From the NCBI GenBank assembly GCA_903911455.1, contig CAIWDQ010000109.1, positions 1 through 8,385 on the forward strand: a DNA stretch of 8,385 bases, given 5' to 3'. Origin of the DNA: an uncultured bacterium (GTDB lineage Bacteria; Bacteroidota; Bacteroidia; Bacteroidales; JACABE01). Both the position numbers and the translations under genes were made by a program. Below the pieces are notes generated by a model. The model saw nothing but the letters and a program-made list of their open reading frames with translations. It made no database searches and was not told the DNA's origin. Positions within the stretch are counted from its first letter, which is position 1; every line of letters begins with the position of its first letter. Shown one piece after another: positions 1 through 6,410 of this stretch.

Positions 1-38
1 ATCTAACCGTTAACTTGAGAAACAATACCTTTAACTGA
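1..38 (+). CDS. possible C-terminal end of an upstream gene (partial)
   Basis: One + frame is open from the window edge and ends at TGA 36-38, encoding LTVNLRNNTFN before the stop. The alternating hydrophobic/polar pattern would suit a final beta strand, and a gene ending just before the promoter at 66-96 would fit the layout. Only eleven codons are visible, so this may be chance and no function can be given. Confidence 0.25.
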   Translation, partial: LTVNLRNNTFN

Positions 39-65
39 TTTGAAAAGAATTATTTTTAGTTATAT

Positions 66-96
66 TTGTTTTAAACTGATTTTATTAGTAATTTTG
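66..96 (+). promoter_or_regulatory. Bacteroidota-type promoter of the GWxTD gene
   Basis: TTG at 66-68 (within TTTG 65-68) is followed after 20 nt by TAATTTTG at 89-96. This matches the known Bacteroidota housekeeping consensus of a -33 TTG and a -7 TAnnTTTG separated by about 17-23 nt. Transcription would start near 103, about a dozen bases before the ATG at 115. A second -7-like motif, TATATTTG, lies at 61-68. The promoter's position helps to decide the start of the gene. Confidence 0.55.
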
Positions 97-114
97 TATA
101 TTAAAATACAGCTT

Positions 115-1668
115 ATGAAAAAGTATTTATTTTCTTTTATAATCATCTTGTTATTCTTTAATACTAATGTCTTACAAGCAAAAAAACTAGTTGCTTCGTT
201 GGTATACGCACATTTTTATTCACCTGAACAGGGTCCTTTTCTGGAAACATATCTGGCAGTGTATGGAAAAAGTGTAAATTTTGTTAAGAACACTAACAAT
301 AAATTTCAAGCTACAATTGAAGTAACTATGATCTTTAAACAAAATAAGATAGTTAAAGATTTTAAGAAGTACAACCTATTAAGTACAGAAGTTGAAGACA
401 CAACAAATTTAAATTTCAACTTCCTTGATCAGCAAAGATTTGTATTGCCAAATGGCACTTATGATTTTGAATTCACGATTTCAGACAAAAATAGTTCTGA
501 CGCCGCTTTCAAAACTAATAACCAGGTAAGTATTGAATTCCCTGAAGATAAAATCAATCTTTCGGGTGTTGAGTTTATTGAATCTTATAAAAAATCAGAG
601 AAACCTACTATAATTTCTAAAAGTGGATATGATCTTATTCCTTACATTTCTGATTTTTATCCCGAAAAGGTTTCAAAAATCACTTTCTATTCAGAATTAT
701 ATAATTGTGAAAAAATAATTGGCAAAGGAGAGATGTTTTTGCTGAAATATTATATTGAAACTGCTGAGACAAATAAAACAAATATTGATTTTGTTAAGAA
801 TAAAAGAGAATCAGTTAAGCCTGTTAATATTATTTTTGGAGAATTTGATATTACAAAACTTCCATCAGGAAATTATAATTTAGTTATTGAGATTAGAGAC
901 AAAGAAAATTTACTTTTAACTTTCAATAAAGTTAGTTTCCAAAGGAGTAATCCAAGTATGAAATTTGAGATTAAAGATCTTCAATCAGTAAATATAGAAG
1001 AAACATTCGCAGGTAGAATTACTGATAAAGACTCATTGAGAGAGATCATTAAATCTTTATATCCTATCTCTAGTGAAGTAGAAAGATATTTTATAAATGA
1101 TCAGCTTAAAAAAGTAGAATTAACCGTTATGCAACAATTCTTATTAAACTTCTGGATTCAACGTGATAATTTATTCCCGGAAACTGCTTGGCATAATTAT
1201 AGTATTGAAGTTTCTAAAGTTAATGCTAACTTTGGCAATAAGTTTAAGAAAGGATACGAAACAGATAGAGGTAGAGTTTATCTACAGTATGGTCCACCAA
1301 ACGAGATTTTTGATCGACCTTTTGAAACCAGTAAAGGTCTAACTGATGGGGGTTGGGGATCGGTTCCATATCAGATATGGCAATACTATTCTATTAAAAG
1401 TGATTATATGAATAGATTTGGAACTTCTAATTCTTCACTTTCTCCTGACAAACTTTATTCAGGTAAAACTTTAAGTAATAAGAAATTTGTATTTTATAAT
1501 CCAAATTTAGCCTTGGGTGACTTTGAACTAATACATTCAAATATGCAAGGCGAAATCTATGATCCGAATTGGGAAGCACGACTTTCAAGAAGCAATGATT
1601 TATACGAAAATACAGGCGATTCAAAACCAGCAGGTAGAGCCGGTGAACTATTTAATAATCCTCATTAA
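115..1668 (+). CDS. secreted GWxTD domain-containing protein
   Basis: This is a 517-residue exported protein. An in-frame ATG exists at 40, but I chose 115: it gives a clean signal peptide (KK, hydrophobic stretch, likely cleavage after LQA at residues 20-22), and the promoter at 66-96 lies downstream of the ATG at 40. Residues about 23-320 are a beta-rich region without a recognised motif. The C-terminal GWxTD domain follows: FW near 346, then GYETDRGRVYLQYGPP at about 380-395, where Tyr replaces the Trp of the name motif, and an IWQYY segment near 421-425. The family is typical of Bacteroidota, is exported, and has no firmly established biochemical role that I know of. The gene stands alone between its own promoter and the terminator at 1695-1729. 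The family call is strong; the function is unknown. Confidence 0.9.
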   Translation: MKKYLFSFIIILLFFNTNVLQAKKLVASLVYAHFYSPEQGPFLETYLAVYGKSVNFVKNTNNKFQATIEVTMIFKQNKIVKDFKKYNLLSTEVEDTTNLNFNFLDQQRFVLPNGTYDFEFTISDKNSSDAAFKTNNQVSIEFPEDKINLSGVEFIESYKKSEKPTIISKSGYDLIPYISDFYPEKVSKITFYSELYNCEKIIGKGEMFLLKYYIETAETNKTNIDFVKNKRESVKPVNIIFGEFDITKLPSGNYNLVIEIRDKENLLLTFNKVSFQRSNPSMKFEIKDLQSVNIEETFAGRITDKDSLREIIKSLYPISSEVERYFINDQLKKVELTVMQQFLLNFWIQRDNLFPETAWHNYSIEVSKVNANFGNKFKKGYETDRGRVYLQYGPPNEIFDRPFETSKGLTDGGWGSVPYQIWQYYSIKSDYMNRFGTSNSSLSPDKLYSGKTLSNKKFVFYNPNLALGDFELIHSNMQGEIYDPNWEARLSRSNDLYENTGDSKPAGRAGELFNNPH

Positions 1669-1694
1669 TCAAATAAATTTTATTTTATTGAAAA

Positions 1695-1729
1695 AAAAAT
1701 AGCTCATAACAAAATTATGAGCTATTTTT
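1695..1729 (+). terminator. strong intrinsic hairpin terminator
   Basis: AAAAATAGCTCATAA at 1695-1709 and TTATGAGCTATTTTT at 1715-1729 are perfect 15-bp inverted repeats around the 5-nt loop CAAAA. The stem begins with an A tract and ends with a T tract, as in a factor-independent terminator, and could work in both directions. It lies 26 nt after the GWxTD stop codon and separates that gene from the acyltransferase gene. Confidence 0.82.
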
Positions 1730-1730
1730 G
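1723..1730 (+). promoter_or_regulatory. candidate -7 element of the acyltransferase gene
   Basis: TATTTTTG matches TAnnTTTG exactly and would place a transcription start near 1737, about 15 nt before the ATG at 1752. It overlaps the 3' arm of the terminator stem. No TTG is present at the expected -33 distance, so the motif may be a by-product of the terminator's T tract. Confidence 0.25.
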
Positions 1731-1751
1731 TAAAAATTATAATCCATATTA

Positions 1752-2624
1752 ATGCGTATAGGTTTTTATATATTCATACTATTTCAAAGATTAATCTCTT
1801 TGCTACCATTCAGATTGATATATGTATTCTCCGACTTCCTATATTTCATCTTATACTATATTATTGGTTATAGAAAAGAAGTTGTTTTCACAAACCTAAG
1901 AAATTCTTTTCCTAATAAATCTGAAATTGAACTAAAGAAAATAAGAAGAAAGTATTTTCGTTCTTTGACTGATCTTATATTGGAAACCATTAAATGTTCG
2001 CATGCAAGTTCTGAACAATTATCAAAAAGATTGAAGTTTAAGAATGGTGAAGTAATCACTGATTTAGTTAAAGCAAACAAAAGTGCCTTTATCATGCTAG
2101 GGCATACTGGGAATTGGGAACTTAGCGGAATTGTTTTTCCATTAATATTTAATATAAAAGTTTTCTCCATTTATCAGCAGCAATCTAATCCTTATTTTGA
2201 TGCTTATATAAAAAAGTTAAGAGGCAGATTTGGTGCTGTTCCGGTGGTTGCTCAACAATCTTTTCGTAAGTTTGTTGAACATAAGAATGAAGTTACATTT
2301 AATATGGTTGTTGGGGATCAGGCGCCACCTGAAAGTGGTGATCATTACTGGTGTAATTTCTTGAATCAGGAGACAGCTTTTTTTACAGGTACTGAAAAGA
2401 TGGCAAAAACTCTTAACTTTGCAGTCGTTTTTGCTTCAATATCCAGAACTAAAAGAGGGTATTATGAAATAGAATTTAAACTTATTACTGATAATCCTAA
2501 AGAAACAAAAGAAAACGAAATCACTGATAAGTATGTTAGAAATCTGGAACAATTTATTATAAAAAATCCTGATAATTGGCTCTGGTCGCATAGAAGATGG
2601 AAACGAAAACGCATTAATAACTAA
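1752..2624 (+). CDS. LpxL/HtrB-family lysophospholipid / lipid A acyltransferase
   Basis: This 290-residue protein has the usual length of the family, which transfers acyl chains to lipid A precursors or related lipids at the inner face of the cytoplasmic membrane. A hydrophobic N-terminal anchor lies at about residues 3-40. The catalytic H-x4-E motif is HTGNWE at 118-123. Other family hallmarks are VVGDQAPP at 186-193, FTGTEKMAK at 211-219 and the C-terminal NPDNWLWSHRRWK at 272-284. The ATG at 1752 has no Shine-Dalgarno sequence, which is normal for this phylum. The stop is 3 nt before the next ATG, so the gene is almost certainly cotranscribed with the glycosyltransferase, suggesting a shared role in envelope lipid or glycan assembly. 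The family assignment is firm; whether the acceptor is lipid A or another lipid cannot be told from the sequence. Confidence 0.93.
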   Translation: MRIGFYIFILFQRLISLLPFRLIYVFSDFLYFILYYIIGYRKEVVFTNLRNSFPNKSEIELKKIRRKYFRSLTDLILETIKCSHASSEQLSKRLKFKNGEVITDLVKANKSAFIMLGHTGNWELSGIVFPLIFNIKVFSIYQQQSNPYFDAYIKKLRGRFGAVPVVAQQSFRKFVEHKNEVTFNMVVGDQAPPESGDHYWCNFLNQETAFFTGTEKMAKTLNFAVVFASISRTKRGYYEIEFKLITDNPKETKENEITDKYVRNLEQFIIKNPDNWLWSHRRWKRKRINN

Positions 2625-2627
2625 AAC

Positions 2628-3647
2628 ATGACTAAAACTGCAATTGTTATTCTTAACTGGAATGGAAAGAAATTTCTTGAACAATTTTTACCTAATGTAA
2701 TAAAATACATTAGCGATGATGCTGAAGTTATTATTGCAGACAATGCTTCTACTGATGATTCTGTTGAGTTTCTAAAAAACAATTTCCCTCAGATACGTAT
2801 AATTATTAATGATAACAATGGTGGATTCTCTAAAGGATATAACGATGCTTTATCACAAATTGAAGCAGAATATTATGTATTATTGAACTCGGATATTGAA
2901 GTTACTGAGAACTGGATTAAGCCTGTAATTGATTTAATGGATTCTGATAAAAACATTGCAGTTTGCCAGCCTAAGTTAAGATCCTTTTATCAAAAAGAGA
3001 TGTTTGAATATGCTGGTGCAGCGGGTGGTTTTATTGATAAATATGGTTATCCTTTTTGCAGAGGAAGACTTTTTAATACATTAGAAAAAGATAATGGACA
3101 ATATGATGATAATTGCGAAGTATTTTGGGCTACAGGTGCAGCAATGTTTGTCCGTGCTGAATTATATCATAAATATGGTGGCTTAGATAATGATTTCTTC
3201 GCACACATGGAAGAAATTGATTTCTGCTGGAGACTCAAGAACGAAGGTTATAAGATAATGTATTGTGCAGATTCAATAGTATATCATGTTGGAGGAGGCA
3301 CTTTACCGAAGAATTCATCAAGAAAGACATTTTTAAACTTCCGTAACAACTTTAATCTTTTATTCAAGAACCTTCCGGCAAACAAATTATATAAAGTTAT
3401 ATTTGTCCGGTTGTTTCTTGATGGTATTGCTGCACTTAAGTTCCTTTCGGAAGGTGGATATAAAGATCTTTATGCTGTATTGAGGGCACATTTAAGCTTT
3501 TATGCCTCCTATAATATCAATAGAAAGAAAAGAAAAAAGATACATCAAAAAGATGTAAGTATGATCTACACAAAGAATATTGTCGTAGAATATTATCTAA
3601 AAAAGAAAACTAAGTTTAGTGAATTAGACGATACTTACTTTTCATGA
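2628..3647 (+). CDS. glycosyltransferase family 2 (GT-A fold)
   Basis: This is a 339-residue inverting GT2 enzyme resembling the rhamnosyltransferase-type subgroup. The N-terminal nucleotide-sugar fold is clear: AIVILNWNG at 5-13, ADNASTDDS at 37-45, NNGGFSKGYNDAL at 63-75, and the metal/nucleotide motif LLNSDIEV at 85-92. The acceptor half has the WATGAAMFVR segment at 167-176 and the catalytic-base region HMEEIDFCWR at 193-202, followed by a VYHVGGGTL motif at 218-226. The basic C-terminal tail (about 298-306, RKKRKK) has no predicted transmembrane helix and may contact the membrane. The gene starts 3 nt after the acyltransferase stop, so the two form an operon likely to act on surface polysaccharide or lipopolysaccharide. 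Donor and acceptor sugars cannot be inferred. Its 3' end overlaps aroQ on the other strand. Confidence 0.93.
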   Translation: MTKTAIVILNWNGKKFLEQFLPNVIKYISDDAEVIIADNASTDDSVEFLKNNFPQIRIIINDNNGGFSKGYNDALSQIEAEYYVLLNSDIEVTENWIKPVIDLMDSDKNIAVCQPKLRSFYQKEMFEYAGAAGGFIDKYGYPFCRGRLFNTLEKDNGQYDDNCEVFWATGAAMFVRAELYHKYGGLDNDFFAHMEEIDFCWRLKNEGYKIMYCADSIVYHVGGGTLPKNSSRKTFLNFRNNFNLLFKNLPANKLYKVIFVRLFLDGIAALKFLSEGGYKDLYAVLRAHLSFYASYNINRKKRKKIHQKDVSMIYTKNIVVEYYLKKKTKFSELDDTYFS

Positions 3648-4057
3648 ATAAATGAAAGTAAAGCCAAACGATAACTTTCCAAACCAAAACCTATGATACT
3701 TCCTTTGCATTTAGAAGCAATTAATAAAGTATGTCTAAAATCTTCCCTCTTATACACATTCGAAATATGTACTTCAACTACATCAGTATTAACTGCACTT
3801 ATCGCATCAGCAATAGCAACAGAAGTATGGGTATATCCTCCGGCATTTAAAATAATACCATCATAACTAAAACCAGTTTCGTGGAGTTTATTTATTATTT
3901 CACCTTCAACATTACTTTGGTAGTAATCAATTGAGATATCTTTATATTCATTTCTTAGTATCTGAAGATATGTTTCAAATGAAGCATCTCCATATATTTC
4001 TGTTTCCCTGACACCTAATAAGTTTAGGTTAGGGCCGTTTATTATTATTATTTTCAT
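3635..4057 (-). CDS. aroQ: type II 3-dehydroquinate dehydratase
   Basis: The enzyme removes water from 3-dehydroquinate to give 3-dehydroshikimate, the third step of the shikimate pathway; the type II form is a cytoplasmic dodecamer. At 140 residues it has the normal length. Family features are all present: NGPNLNLLG at 7-15, the lid Arg17 and the catalytic Tyr22 in EIYG, QSNVEGEI at 47-54, NAGGYTHTS with substrate-binding Asn71 at 71-79, VEVHISN with the catalytic His97 at 94-100, and Arg108. No active-site residue is missing. The gene lies 86 nt after hutI on the same strand and has no clear promoter of its own in that gap, so read-through from hutI is possible. Its last 13 bases overlap the end of the convergent glycosyltransferase gene. 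Confidence 0.96.
   Translation of the reverse strand: MKIIIINGPNLNLLGVRETEIYGDASFETYLQILRNEYKDISIDYYQSNVEGEIINKLHETGFSYDGIILNAGGYTHTSVAIADAISAVNTDVVEVHISNVYKREDFRHTLLIASKCKGSIIGFGLESYRLALLSFIHEK
3636..3660. terminator. candidate shared hairpin at the convergent gene ends
   Basis: TACTTTTCAT at 3636-3645 pairs with ATGAAAGTA at 3652-3660 with one bulged base, around the loop GAATAA. The hairpin covers both stop codons (aroQ 3635-3637 and the glycosyltransferase 3645-3647) and could end or stabilise transcripts from both sides. Neither side has a good T tract after the stem, so intrinsic termination is uncertain. Confidence 0.35.
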
Positions 4058-4143
4058 TATAAATTTTTAATAGTAATTCTCTACTTATTACACTAAATAA
4101 AACACTAATAAATCACAGATAATTCTTAATTCGTAATACTTAT

Positions 4144-5397
4144 TTATAGTATTATATTCCCGCCAAGGATAACTGTATCAACTTTATTGCTACCATACGA
4201 ATAAGGCATAAACTCGTAGGTAGGAATTGGTTTGGTTATATAAAGATTTGCTTTTTTGCCTACACAAATACTGCCCTGAAACTCACTTTCGTCCATTGCA
4301 TAGGCTGAATTTATTGTAACTGCATTGAGGGCTTCTTCGGGAGTCATCTTATATTTGATGCAACCTAAAGAAAGTATAAACTGCATGTTGCCAGATGGTG
4401 ACGAACCAGGATTAAAATCGCTTGCCATAGCAACAGGAAGTCCGGCATCAATCATTTTGCGAACTGGAGCATAGGGCATTCCAAGGAAAAAGGCTGCTCC
4501 AGGTAATAAAGTAGGCATGGTTTCGGAATGCAACAGGCAACTAATTTCCTCATCACCGGTATATTCCAAATGATCAACTGATAAAGCGTAATATTTAACG
4601 CCAACTTGTATTCCACCTGAATAGTCAAGTTCGTTAGCATGTATTTTGGGACGCATACCATGCTTTAATCCTGCCATTAAGATACGTTCAGTGTCTTCAA
4701 CAGTGAAGAAACCTTTATCACAAAACACATCAATATAATCAGCTAAATCATCGGCGGCAACCATGGGTATCATTTCGTTAATTATATGATCAACATATTC
4801 GGTTTGCTTACCTTTATACTCTTTAGGGACTGCATGAGCTCCCAAAAAGGTAGCTTTGATGGTTAAAGGGCTTATCTCTTTAAGTTTTCGGATAACTCTG
4901 AGCATCTTCAACTCATCCTCGGTGGTTAATCCGTAGCCACTTTTAATTTCAACAGCACCAGTTCCGTAAGAGATGATCTCGTTTAAGCGTGTCATGGCGC
5001 TTTCAACAAGTTCTTCTTCGCTGGTATTGTGCAATCTGGCTGCCGAATTAAGTATACCTCCTCCCCTTTTGGCAATTTCTTCGTATGACAGGCCTTTTAT
5101 CTTATCAATATATTCAATTTCGCGACTACCGGCGTAAACGAGGTGGGTATGAGAGTCGCAGAAGGATGGAAAAACCATTCTTCCGGTGGCATCTATAACT
5201 TTAGCATCGTTTTTGAGTGATGGCTTTATACTATCTATGAATTCCATCTTACCAAAAGCAGCAATTTTGCCTTTTTCAATCAATAGCCAGGCATCTTTAA
5301 GGGTTTCTATCTTAGCCATTTCTTTTCCTTTGACCATGTCGCGAAACTTTTTCTCTGTCTGAACTATTTCTTTTATGTTTTTTATGAAGATTTGCAT
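4144..5397 (-). CDS. hutI: imidazolonepropionase
   Basis: HutI hydrolyses 4-imidazolone-5-propanoate to N-formimidoyl-L-glutamate, the third step of histidine degradation; it is a cytoplasmic metal-dependent amidohydrolase. The protein is 417 residues, the usual size. Metal-ligand and catalytic motifs are in place: FCDSHTHLVYAGSR at 79-92 (His83, His85), the family signature RGGGI at 111-115, GAVEIKSGYGL at 147-157, KIHANE at 251-256 (His253, Glu256), DHLEY at 275-279 (His276), and MASDFNPG at 324-331 with the metal Asp327. The ATG at 5397 gives the family's normal N-terminal beta region; the next in-frame Met (residue 21) would cut into it. No hutH, hutU or formimidoyltransferase gene is in the window; the visible - strand partner is aroQ. 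Confidence 0.97.
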   Translation of the reverse strand: MQIFIKNIKEIVQTEKKFRDMVKGKEMAKIETLKDAWLLIEKGKIAAFGKMEFIDSIKPSLKNDAKVIDATGRMVFPSFCDSHTHLVYAGSREIEYIDKIKGLSYEEIAKRGGGILNSAARLHNTSEEELVESAMTRLNEIISYGTGAVEIKSGYGLTTEDELKMLRVIRKLKEISPLTIKATFLGAHAVPKEYKGKQTEYVDHIINEMIPMVAADDLADYIDVFCDKGFFTVEDTERILMAGLKHGMRPKIHANELDYSGGIQVGVKYYALSVDHLEYTGDEEISCLLHSETMPTLLPGAAFFLGMPYAPVRKMIDAGLPVAMASDFNPGSSPSGNMQFILSLGCIKYKMTPEEALNAVTINSAYAMDESEFQGSICVGKKANLYITKPIPTYEFMPYSYGSNKVDTVILGGNIIL

Positions 5398-5430
5398 ATC
5401 AGTATTTATATATATGGTTTTTTAATGTTG

Positions 5431-5456
5431 CGAAATTACTCATTTTTCGGAAACAA
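5431..5456 (-). promoter_or_regulatory. weak candidate promoter of hutI
   Basis: Read on the - strand, TAATTTCG (5438-5431) differs from TAnnTTTG at one base, and a TTG (5456-5454) lies 15 nt upstream of it. The start site would be about 25-30 nt before the ATG. Spacing and motif are both imperfect. Confidence 0.22.
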
Positions 5457-5608
5457 TGATTTAGAAATTAAATAAAATTAGTTTCTTCTTCTTTTTAATA
5501 AAAAATAAATGAAAAAAATATCTGTAACAAAACAAAAAAATGCTTCAGTTTATAAGTACTAATATTAATGCATAAAAATTAATTCTTGAATTATTTTCAA
5601 TTAAGATT

Positions 5609-6172
5609 TATACGCCCTATTTTTCACAGTTATTTGCCCTTTCTTTATCGGTTTGCCCCACTTTATGAGCCGTTTGCCCCAAAATACGACCTTTGCCCTT
5701 AAATTTGTCGGGGCGAGCAGTGATTTAAAGACCTCTCAAAGTAAATTAATGACCTCTGAACATAAATTAACCTCCTCTCAAAGTAAATTAATGGCCTTTT
5801 GTAGTAAATTAAAGGCATGTGCCCCTTAATTAATGACCTTTGCCCTTTGATACAAGACCACCCTCCCCATTTTGGAGGCCTATTATTATAAATTAGCAAA
5901 CCCTCGCCCCAAAAAACAGGGCATTCCTGTTCGATTAGAGACCTCACCTGCACGAAAAGAAGCCTCCCTTTTTTATTTACATACCTCCGCCCTTAATTTA
6001 CACACCTAAAATTGTTGTTTTGAAGCCTAAAATTTTAATCCCGACACCTAAGCTGACGAATTCGAAGCCTAACTTTTCAAAAATAAGACCTTCCCTCATC
6101 GTTTCGAAGCATAACATTAAAAAAATGGAAGCAAACATTTCTGATTCGAAGACTCTATTTTTTATATTTATC
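5609..6172. repeat. degenerate tandem array with an exact 21-bp period
   Basis: On the + strand a CCT-type anchor (CCT, less often CAT, ACT or ACC) recurs every 21 bases. CCT falls at 5690, 5732, 5753, 5774, 5795, 5837, 5879, 5942, 5963, 5984, 6005, 6026, 6047, 6068 and 6089, and the intervening positions 5816, 5858, 5900, 6110 and 6152 keep near matches. Slots 5711, 5921 and 6131 are poor. That is 23 units (5690-6172) without a net indel. Two flavours are visible: a left type with CTCAAAGTAAATTAATGA (5734-5751, 5776-5792) and a right type ending CGAAG before the anchor (6047-6067, 6089-6109, 6131-6151). ACCTTTGCCCTT occurs exactly twice (5689, 5836). From 5609 to 5689 related TTTGCCC motifs recur with irregular 19-22 nt spacing, as a decayed edge. 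It lies between divergent hutI and the hydrolase gene. The rest of the gap nearest hutI (5457-5608) is plain AT-rich sequence in which I see nothing. Confidence 0.85.
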
Positions 6173-6188
6173 TAATAATACTTTAATA

Positions 6189-6215
6189 TTTGTAAAGATT
6201 TATTATCTTTGTAAA
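6189..6215 (+). promoter_or_regulatory. candidate promoter/operator upstream of the hydrolase
   Basis: TATCTTTG at 6204-6211 matches the TAnnTTTG -7 consensus. TTTGTAAA is repeated directly at 6189-6196 and 6208-6215, and AAAGAT at 6194-6199 forms an inverted repeat with ATCTTT at 6205-6210. The nearest upstream TTG is only 11 nt away, too close for a standard -33, so the repeats may be an operator or chance in AT-rich sequence. Transcription from here would give a leader of roughly 190 nt. Confidence 0.35.
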
Positions 6216-6410
6216 AAATATAATCTTTTCGGTGGATAATAATGACAATGTGGGCTTTTGTCCTAAATGTCTTCAAAGTTTACCGATAAGTATAATTAAC
6301 TACGAAGAATAATAATATGAGGTTTCAGAAAGTGGAATTTCAAACAAATCACTCGACAGCACGCTAGAAACGTTAACAGTAACTAAAATAATAACATTAA
6401 AAACATCAAA
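6212..6410 (+). other. long untranslated leader region of the hydrolase
   Basis: About 200 nt lie between the candidate promoter and the hydrolase start. The stretch contains a 15-codon open frame at 6242-6289 (ATG to TAA, starting MTMWAFVL), for which there is no other support, and the first copy of the hairpin element (6316-6371). No known riboswitch was recognised. Confidence 0.3.
6316..6371 (+). repeat. interspersed hairpin element, copy A
   Basis: The copy begins TATGAGG. It contains GAAA (6328-6331), loop GTGGAA and TTTC (6338-6341), a 4-bp hairpin. A possible outer stem joins GTTTC (6322-6326) to GAAAC (6367-6371). Its first 31 bases match copy B at 24 positions. It lies about 40 nt before the hydrolase start. 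Confidence 0.45.

Noticed and set aside
40..114. An N-terminal extension of 25 residues on the GWxTD protein from the ATG at 40.
   Set aside because: The best promoter lies inside this stretch, and the ATG at 115 begins a normal signal peptide.
1427..1624. A 65-codon open frame on the - strand inside the GWxTD gene.
   Set aside because: It lies wholly within a well-supported gene and has no family resemblance.
1868..2170. A 100-codon open frame on the - strand inside the acyltransferase gene.
   Set aside because: It is antisense to conserved catalytic-motif sequence; no independent support.
4075..4137. Two imperfect direct repeats of about 20 bases (TAATTCT...ATTAC-like) between hutI and aroQ.
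   Set aside because: The similarity is weak and of the kind expected by chance in very AT-rich sequence.
4452..4661. A 69-codon open frame on the - strand inside hutI in another frame.
   Set aside because: It is a shadow of the highly conserved hutI coding frame.
5699..5953. An 84-codon open frame on the - strand (GTG start) with heptapeptide repeats such as RPLIYFE and RSLIYFE.
   Set aside because: The 21-bp DNA period equals seven codons, so any stop-free unit gives a repetitive open frame. The array continues in the same phase upstream, where that frame holds TAA stops (units 5984 and 6026), and there is no plausible start or promoter. It is a by-product of the repeat.
5609..6172. A CRISPR array.
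   Set aside because: The period is 21 bp with no constant repeat alternating with unique spacers, and no cas gene is present.
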